A stretch of DNA of 18,691 nt, from NCBI GenBank assembly GCA_000564995.1, contig JDFH01000029.1, forward strand, positions 1 through 18,691. The letters run 5' to 3'. Position numbers and translations under genes: made by a program. The notes under the pieces are model-generated. The model worked only from the letters and a program-made list of their open reading frames with translations. It was not told the origin of the DNA and searched no databases. This document shows, one piece after another, positions 13,771-18,691 of the stretch (position 1 is its first letter; every line of letters begins with the position of its first letter). The stretch is from Atopobium sp. ICM42b. Its GTDB lineage: Bacteria > Actinomycetota > Coriobacteriia > Coriobacteriales > Atopobiaceae.

Positions 13771-15204
13771 ATGGTAGAGCTAATAGTACTAAGTGCCTTT
13801 GCGGTGATGCTCATCGTAGGTACAGCCCTATCTTTCCCCCTTACATCTATCTTGACCATTGGTTTCTTCCTCTTTTTTGGTTACGGACTCTCTCGTAAAA
13901 TCTCTGCAAAAAAGCTTCTTTTGGCAGCCTTTGAATCTGTTTGGGAAGTTAAAACAATTATTGCGCTGTTTGCTGTTGTTGGTGCTATGAGCGCAGCATG
14001 GCGAGCAGCTGGAACCATTCCAGAGATTGTCAGCATTTCCGCTTCTCTTATTTCTCCTTCTGTCTTTATTCTGGCAACATTCTTACTTTGCACCATGATG
14101 TCCATGCTTTTGGGTACCGCATTTGGTACTGCCGCAACCATGGGTATCATCTGCATGTCTATTGGTAAGGCAATTGGAGCAAGCGAGTTCTTTATTGGTG
14201 GCGCTGTTCTTGCAGGTAGCTACTTTGGCGATCGTTGCTCCCCTATGTCTACCAGCGCAATCCTTGTTTCCCAGCTCACCGATACCAATCTATCCAAGAA
14301 CATTAACCGCATGCTTCGTACCAGCGTGGTGCCTTTTATTGCTGCATGTGTTATCTACGTGGCCTGGGACTTCTTTATGGCAAACACGGGAACTATTCCC
14401 GACATTACTGGTCTTCTGAGCCGTTCCTTTAGACTTTCTTTGATTTCGCTTACACCAGCACTTCTTGTAATTGTTTTCTCGCTTCTTAAGGTTGATGTCA
14501 TTGTGACCATGGCATCCAGCCTGGTATTGGCCTGCATTCTGTGTGTCACCATCCAGCGCGTTCCGCTTACAGACCTGCCAGTCATCTTGCTCTTTGGCCT
14601 TCGCGCTCCAGGAGCTACCGTTGCAAACATGGTGAATGGTGGAGGCGTTTTCTCCATGATGAACGTCTTGACAATCGTGACCATTTCTTCAAGCTACGCT
14701 GGTCTTTTCCAGACAACTGGCCTGCTTCGCCGTATGTGCCAGCTGGTAGCCGACCTCTCCGATAACTCCACGCCTTTCTTTGGCGTTCTGATTACCAGCA
14801 TGTTTACCTCAATGGTTTCTTGCAACCAGACCTTGGCTATTATGCTGACAAACGATCTGTGCGAGAACGCAGAAAACTCTTCTAGCGCCCTTGCTTTGGA
14901 TATCGAGAATAGCGCTGTAATTCTTGCTCCTCTGGTACCGTGGTCCATCTCAAACATCTCGGTACTCTCTGCAATTGGCGCACCTTCCATGAGTCTTCTA
15001 GCTGCGAGCTTCCTTTATTTGCTGCCTCTTTGGACTCTGGGAATCTCTCTGTGGCTGCATCGCCGCCCAGCAAAAATTGACGGTCATCGTGCTCGTTGGC
15101 TTGGCCTCACCTCTGACGATGTCCGCAGCTGCTCATGGCCACGCGTAGAGGATTCAGATTCTGCAGACTCTACCGCAAGTCTTCCTGCCGTTAAAGTTGC
15201 CTAA
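13771..15204 (+). CDS. NhaC-family sodium/proton (or organate) antiporter
   Basis: This 477-residue integral membrane protein has roughly 11-12 hydrophobic segments. The segment GSYFGDRCSPMSTSA (149-163) corresponds to the NhaC signature around the ion-binding helices, and the charged GTAFGTAATMGI region (115-126) precedes it. The family exchanges sodium for protons, and some members swap organic anions such as malate for lactate (MleN-like). The start at 13771 is chosen over the GTG/ATG-type start at 13699 because GGAG (13760-13763) is seven bases upstream and hydrophobic helix 1 starts at residue 2. The hydrophilic tail after about 432 (HRRPAKIDGHRARW...) is presumably cytosolic. The divergent LysR gene and shared palindrome suggest regulated expression. 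No clear terminator follows; a weak inverted repeat TGTAATA/TATTACA lies at 15224-15262. Confidence 0.85.
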   Translation: MVELIVLSAFAVMLIVGTALSFPLTSILTIGFFLFFGYGLSRKISAKKLLLAAFESVWEVKTIIALFAVVGAMSAAWRAAGTIPEIVSISASLISPSVFILATFLLCTMMSMLLGTAFGTAATMGIICMSIGKAIGASEFFIGGAVLAGSYFGDRCSPMSTSAILVSQLTDTNLSKNINRMLRTSVVPFIAACVIYVAWDFFMANTGTIPDITGLLSRSFRLSLISLTPALLVIVFSLLKVDVIVTMASSLVLACILCVTIQRVPLTDLPVILLFGLRAPGATVANMVNGGGVFSMMNVLTIVTISSSYAGLFQTTGLLRRMCQLVADLSDNSTPFFGVLITSMFTSMVSCNQTLAIMLTNDLCENAENSSSALALDIENSAVILAPLVPWSISNISVLSAIGAPSMSLLAASFLYLLPLWTLGISLWLHRRPAKIDGHRARWLGLTSDDVRSCSWPRVEDSDSADSTASLPAVKVA

Positions 15205-15271
15205 GACCGAGCTGTTTAACGCCTGTAATACGCATTGCAAAAACTGAAAGTACCTTATTACACCTGCGCTT

Positions 15272-15925
15272 CTATTGGTGCCTTGGCAATTCAATAATTC
15301 GATCGCAACGTTGAGCAATACTCATATCATGAGTGACCATAAGAAGCGTCTTATGGTTTGCGTGAACGGAATCTAGCAAACTGTCTATAACAATAGTGGC
15401 CATGGCCTTATCAAGTGATCCAGTTGGTTCGTCAGCAAGAATTAAATTACCCGGTTTTATCATTGCTCGAGCAATTGCCACCCTCTGCTTTTCTCCACCA
15501 GAAAGCTCATTTACAACTGCATCGAACTTCTCGCCAATTCCATAGCTTTCCAAAGCAGTTTTAATAAGATGCTCCTGTTCCTGCTTTGAAAGCTTGGTGT
15601 ATTGAAGCGCTAGTGAGAGATTTTTGCTTACTTTCCAGTCGTTAATGAGAGCAAAAGACTGGAATAGGTAATTGATCTCAGTGCGCCTCATAAGTGTTGC
15701 TTTTTTGCTATTGATTGAAGGATATGCTCTTCCTTCAAGGCTGATTGCGCCTGAATCTAAAGTCTCGAGAAGACCGATGATATTAAGAAGCGTTGATTTT
15801 CCGCAGCCAGAAGGGCCCACGAGAGCCACTGACTCTCCGCTCTGTATCTCAAATGAAATGTTATGAAGAACTGTGTTGCTTCCAAATAACTTATTGAGAG
15901 CATCTACCTGTAGAAATGTTTTCAT
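15272..15925 (-). CDS. ABC ATPase of a lactococcin-972-type bacteriocin export/immunity pair
   Basis: This 217-residue ATPase of the MacB/LolD-like class carries Walker A GPSGCGKST (37-45), Q-loop Q89, signature LSGGE (141-145), Walker B LILADEPTGSLD (161-172) with catalytic Glu166, and H-loop His199. It starts two bases after the stop of the large membrane gene, using AAGGAG (15931-15936) as ribosome site, so the two are translationally coupled. Short ATPases paired with a DUF1430-type multi-spanning protein form the putative transporter found next to lactococcin-972-like bacteriocins. In this case it would energise export or protect the producer. The sequence is AT-richer than genes to its left. 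A role in antimicrobial peptide resistance without production is an equally good reading. Confidence 0.88.
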   Translation of the reverse strand: MKTFLQVDALNKLFGSNTVLHNISFEIQSGESVALVGPSGCGKSTLLNIIGLLETLDSGAISLEGRAYPSINSKKATLMRRTEINYLFQSFALINDWKVSKNLSLALQYTKLSKQEQEHLIKTALESYGIGEKFDAVVNELSGGEKQRVAIARAMIKPGNLILADEPTGSLDKAMATIVIDSLLDSVHANHKTLLMVTHDMSIAQRCDRIIELPRHQ

Positions 15926-15927
15926 AA

Positions 15928-18093
15928 CTACTCCTTAGAGAGATTCTCTAGAACAATTCTCATAGTGCTTCTATTTGCAGAAATACTGATAGTCAAATTG
16001 GAAATCAATAACATCAAGCAGCCCATTATTATTCCAAGAGTTGAACCTATGACAATCATGCAAAGTGTTCCAACAAGTGCAATGAGATTCACTATGAGGA
16101 AAATATTTATGTATTGCTTGTAAATACCAAATCCCAACATGCATTCAACAGCAATTTTTCTCTCATGTAATCTCTGAACAATTGAAATCATACTTATTTG
16201 AATAACTGTTATAGCCGCAAACATAAGCGCAATTACAACACCGAATAAGAGGAAGAGCTCCTGCAGAGATTTTCTGTAGTCCTTTATAAAGCTCTCTATC
16301 GAACTGAACTGTGTTCCAAAACCATCATCAGAGAGCTCTACAACACCGCTGGAATCCAACAAATTTGCAGCGGCCTCAGGTGATAACTTTATGTAACTAT
16401 TATCAAGCCCCGTAGCCACTAAACTTTCTGATTCAGTAGGAACCATGTTATTTGACGTTACCACTTTGATTACAACATTTGTGCTTATAGAAGGGCTGTC
16501 TATATTTGTTGACCAGGTAAAAAATCCCCCACTAGCATCGTATTCAATAAATTCAGATGAAGGATTTTGCATATAGGGTGTAACAATGTCTGACTCAAAT
16601 ATCTTGTCGCTTCTAGCCACAAGTTCTCTTAGCAGAGATTTTTGCTCTTCTGAATACGAACTTGGAACGAGATAAATCCTTGTTCCATTCTCCGCTTTTT
16701 TAACTTGTTCATCAGTCAACGCTACCCCAATTTCTTTTAGATAAGATGGGGATGCAATCAGAACATCAAATGGCTTCAAAATCGATGAATTTACTTCATA
16801 GGCATTTAGCGTTGGCTCACCTATTTGATTTACATGAGCAATATACACGCCTGTATCGTGCTCGTGGGTTTTATACCAATCAAATAATTCCTTACTTTTA
16901 TCCATTGGCCTGCCGTTGAAAAAATGACCTTGAGAAACATGATTTCGGACAATATACCAATCTTTATATACAGACCAATTTTCTTGAGTGGATAGTAGAT
17001 TTGAGTACATTGTTATAGGAGCATCCATATAAGTAGAACCAGCAAAAACTACTACACAACAAAGTGCATAAATTATCGCCGTTAGAACGTATAGACCCTT
17101 TTGTGACAATCTTCCTAAAATTGCATCTACAGGGCGGATTGTTAGAAGTGGAGCAGCAGAAATTAGTACCGAAACCACAACTACAAGTATTGCTGGCATT
17201 GCCGAGGTAAACGTAAACAGTAAAAAACTGCCAGTAATATCAAATCCGGAGCAATTAACCATTGTCCACATAAAGGCTAATGGCAGTAAAACAGCTGCTA
17301 AAGCACAATAGAAAAAATAATGATGAACGACGTAATCGCTCTTACTCCAGCCAAGCATTACGTGAACACCGAGTTTTTTTAATTCTTGTAACGAGTTGTA
17401 ATACGTCAGTAAACAAAACGATATGCTCAAGATTATAAAAGTTACTCCAGCAACATAGTAGAAGAGTCCAATTTCAACCGCTGATCCTGAATAATTAGTA
17501 ATAAATTTTTCTTTATGTAGGCCAGTAGCTTCTGAAATCTGACTAACCAATTCATCAAATTCTTCAGGAGAAAGGCCTAAAACAGCACAAGAATTTCCCA
17601 GATTATAGCCAGGAGTAATTTGATCTAATTTGAAATAAACTGAGCCCAAAACATACGGCAAGTCACTAACCTTATTGTTAGTATCCATTCCGTAGCCAAG
17701 ATATGACTCTGAAGAACGTCCGAGAAGTTCATTTATTTTTTGCCTATTTATAACTTGGGTGCCAAGAATATCAAAGGAATCAAAGCTGTTAGCCTCACTA
17801 CCTGGAGAAGACAGCACGCCAACGGTCAATATCCTAGGCCCTTCAGTAATTGATTCAGTTTTCTTAGTTATAAGAATCATCTTGTGAGTTTGTGCGTAAG
17901 ACCTAACAACTGACACAAACGTTTCTTTTGTCTCATCAGACATCTGTGACGTATAAAATTGTGGCTGATCAGAGAGCCAAGAATCGAATTTTCGGGAAGT
18001 AAATATTTCCAAAAAACCATTTCCCACCAAAAACGAAGAAAGTGCAATTAAGACAACTATGATAGAAACAATGAAGCGGTACGCTCTTTTCAT
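15928..18093 (-). CDS. Bacteriocin-associated membrane protein (DUF1430 / putative immunity type)
   Basis: This 721-residue protein has eight predicted membrane helices: one at 7-26, four at about 206-230, 257-277, 289-316 and 334-353, and three at about 612-638, 661-682 and 683-703. Two large segments (about 30-205 and 355-610) should face outside. The architecture and partner ATPase fit the bacteriocin-associated integral membrane (putative immunity) family of lactococcin-972 loci. Two cytosolic segments resemble each other: LKKLGVHVMLGWSKSDYVV (238-256) and ERKIAVECMLGFGIYKQYI (644-662). They probably correspond to FtsX/MacB-like coupling helices of two permease repeats. AGGTGAAG lies just before the start at 18093. 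Base composition is visibly AT-rich compared with the rest of the window, suggesting acquisition. The encoded substrate and any cognate bacteriocin are not visible here. Confidence 0.85.
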   Translation of the reverse strand: MKRAYRFIVSIIVVLIALSSFLVGNGFLEIFTSRKFDSWLSDQPQFYTSQMSDETKETFVSVVRSYAQTHKMILITKKTESITEGPRILTVGVLSSPGSEANSFDSFDILGTQVINRQKINELLGRSSESYLGYGMDTNNKVSDLPYVLGSVYFKLDQITPGYNLGNSCAVLGLSPEEFDELVSQISEATGLHKEKFITNYSGSAVEIGLFYYVAGVTFIILSISFCLLTYYNSLQELKKLGVHVMLGWSKSDYVVHHYFFYCALAAVLLPLAFMWTMVNCSGFDITGSFLLFTFTSAMPAILVVVVSVLISAAPLLTIRPVDAILGRLSQKGLYVLTAIIYALCCVVVFAGSTYMDAPITMYSNLLSTQENWSVYKDWYIVRNHVSQGHFFNGRPMDKSKELFDWYKTHEHDTGVYIAHVNQIGEPTLNAYEVNSSILKPFDVLIASPSYLKEIGVALTDEQVKKAENGTRIYLVPSSYSEEQKSLLRELVARSDKIFESDIVTPYMQNPSSEFIEYDASGGFFTWSTNIDSPSISTNVVIKVVTSNNMVPTESESLVATGLDNSYIKLSPEAAANLLDSSGVVELSDDGFGTQFSSIESFIKDYRKSLQELFLLFGVVIALMFAAITVIQISMISIVQRLHERKIAVECMLGFGIYKQYINIFLIVNLIALVGTLCMIVIGSTLGIIMGCLMLLISNLTISISANRSTMRIVLENLSKE

Positions 18094-18292
18094 TTCTTCA
18101 CCTACAATTTCTTTGAATTAAAAAAATGAAGGCGCTTATTAGTTATAAAGCTATAAATATGCTTCTACAGTATCAGTATGAACTTTAATCATTTACGTTT
18201 AATCGACTTCACTGATAACTATCGTAAACGGCTTCTATTATTCTACAAACGGTATTTACTACCTAAATAAAAACCTCTCATGCCTAGGACAT
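18094..18292 (-). promoter_or_regulatory. Upstream control region of the bacteriocin-type ABC pair
   Basis: This is an AT-rich intergenic region without any frame long enough for a bacteriocin precursor on either strand. On the minus strand it holds a direct repeat of CCGTTT (18245-18253 and 18224-18232). Two low-quality promoter candidates follow: TTATCA (18218-18213) with TAAATG (18195-18190), and TTCATA (18182-18177) with TATTTA (18159-18154), both at 17-base spacing. Confidence 0.5.
18224..18253 (-). promoter_or_regulatory. Putative LytTR-type response-regulator direct repeat
   Basis: On the minus strand ACCGTTTGT (18253-18245) and GCCGTTTAC (18232-18224) are separated by exactly 12 bases. 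The LytTR/AlgR-AgrA family consensus is two copies of [TA][AC][CA]GTTN[AG][TG] spaced 12-13 bases. The first box matches at all constrained positions and the second misses two. Such sites control bacteriocin and competence genes in Gram-positive bacteria. No regulator gene is in the window. Confidence 0.45.
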
Positions 18293-18336
18293 GAACTGCC
18301 TCGCATTTCTTGGACACGAGAAATGGGAGGCTGTTC
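18293..18336. repeat. Long palindrome (hairpin), right copy in inverted orientation
   Basis: GAACTGCCTC...ATTTCT pairs with AGAAAT...GAGGCTGTTC (one T-T and one G-G mismatch) around a short loop containing TGGACACG. Comparison with the left palindrome shows a better match to its reverse complement (39 of 44) than to its direct strand in the loop, so the two copies lie in opposite orientations. No T-run follows. Confidence 0.8.
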
Positions 18337-18478
18337 ATATGCGTGTGATTATGATTCTGCAGCGTGTTAGTGTCGGCTTTTAGGCCTGGCGCACAAAATA
18401 GCGCAGCTTTCTTATGTTCTGCTGAAGAATCAACATGTTCTTAATCAAGATAGCCAGGCAGCTAGGCGGTCGCACTAC
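18337..18478. other. Intergenic spacer before the right repeat
   Basis: This 142-base stretch has no coding potential beyond about 14 codons. A 7-bp inverted repeat, GCCTGGC (18384-18390) and GCCAGGC (18453-18459), brackets a 62-base segment that itself begins with a small GCGC/GCGC hairpin (18389-18404). It does not resemble the sequence after the left palindrome. No function can be assigned. Confidence 0.4.
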
Positions 18479-18691
18479 CTGATATGCATCTCTATGCATA
18501 AACTTCATCTAATATGCTAAAAAATGAATAGCGTCATATAAAAGATTTAACTATAGGCAAATTCCGCACCTACGGAACACACCTAAGTCAGATATTCTGC
18601 TCAGATGCGAGCATATTACACTTCTAAGTCAGATATTCTGCATGTTTTAGCTATTTTCAGCGTAATGTATACGTCTTTTTGACAGATTATC
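18479..18691. repeat. Right copy of the direct repeat (cut by window end)
   Basis: This is colinear with bases 1-213 in the same orientation, with 15 substitutions and no indels. The first 79 bases are identical. Here the second internal motif (about 18622-18640) is intact as CTAAGTCAGATATTCTG, where the left copy is degenerate. The window ends inside the inverted third motif, so the right edge and any following palindrome are not visible. Confidence 0.9.

Noticed and set aside
18094..18478. Hidden bacteriocin precursor gene
   Set aside because: All frames are interrupted within roughly 15-35 codons, and none has both a ribosome site and a signal-peptide-like start.
1..18691. tRNA, rRNA, integrase or transposase genes that would explain the flanking repeats
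   Set aside because: None was found on either strand, so a classical genomic island or composite transposon is not supported within the window.

Overview
The window looks like chromosomal DNA of a host-associated Gram-positive bacterium of moderate GC content, most like a Coriobacteriia member of the Atopobium/Lancefieldella type. That placement is an inference from gene content and the general look of the proteins; no rRNA or marker comparison was possible. Eleven of the twelve genes can be given a family. They are housekeeping, transport and energy genes, followed at the right end by an AT-richer two-gene bacteriocin-type ABC locus. The same non-coding repeat bounds the window on both sides.

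Layout from left to right. Bases 1-277 hold the left repeat copy and a long palindrome. gpmA (452-1213, +) ends at a strong intrinsic terminator, and an EmrB/QacA-type drug exporter (1371-2795, +) follows. A hairpin at 2826-2871 separates that gene from a minus-strand four-gene cluster read from right to left: aspS (8759-6933), the two halves of a heterodimeric ABC exporter (6887-5085 and 5092-3272, overlapping by 8 bases), and the fluoride channel gene crcB/fluC (3262-2891). Divergent from aspS are a phosphoglycolate-phosphatase-like HAD gene (9006-9656, +) and an unrecognised 102-residue protein (9819-10127, +). These converge on a monomeric group-B-like [FeFe]-hydrogenase (11886-10291, -).

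Next come an RluA-type pseudouridine synthase and a LysR regulator, one base apart on the minus strand. The LysR gene is divergent from an NhaC-family antiporter (13771-15204, +), with a LysR-box-like palindrome (13670-13690) between them. The right end holds a lactococcin-972-type ABC ATPase (15925-15272, -) and its eight-helix DUF1430-type membrane partner (18093-15928, -). Upstream of this pair is a direct repeat that fits the LytTR response-regulator site, but there is no bacteriocin precursor gene. Bases 18293-18336 hold a second copy of the palindrome, inverted, and 18479-18691 hold the second repeat copy.

The best candidates for something undescribed are: (i) the repeat family, with a 79-base identical core, a 24-base perfect inverted repeat and three copies of a partly palindromic motif; (ii) the roaming 44-base palindrome found in both orientations; (iii) the apparent LytTR-controlled orphan immunity/transport pair; and (iv) the complete but partnerless [FeFe]-hydrogenase. 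No tRNA, rRNA, CRISPR array, insertion sequence or phage gene was seen.
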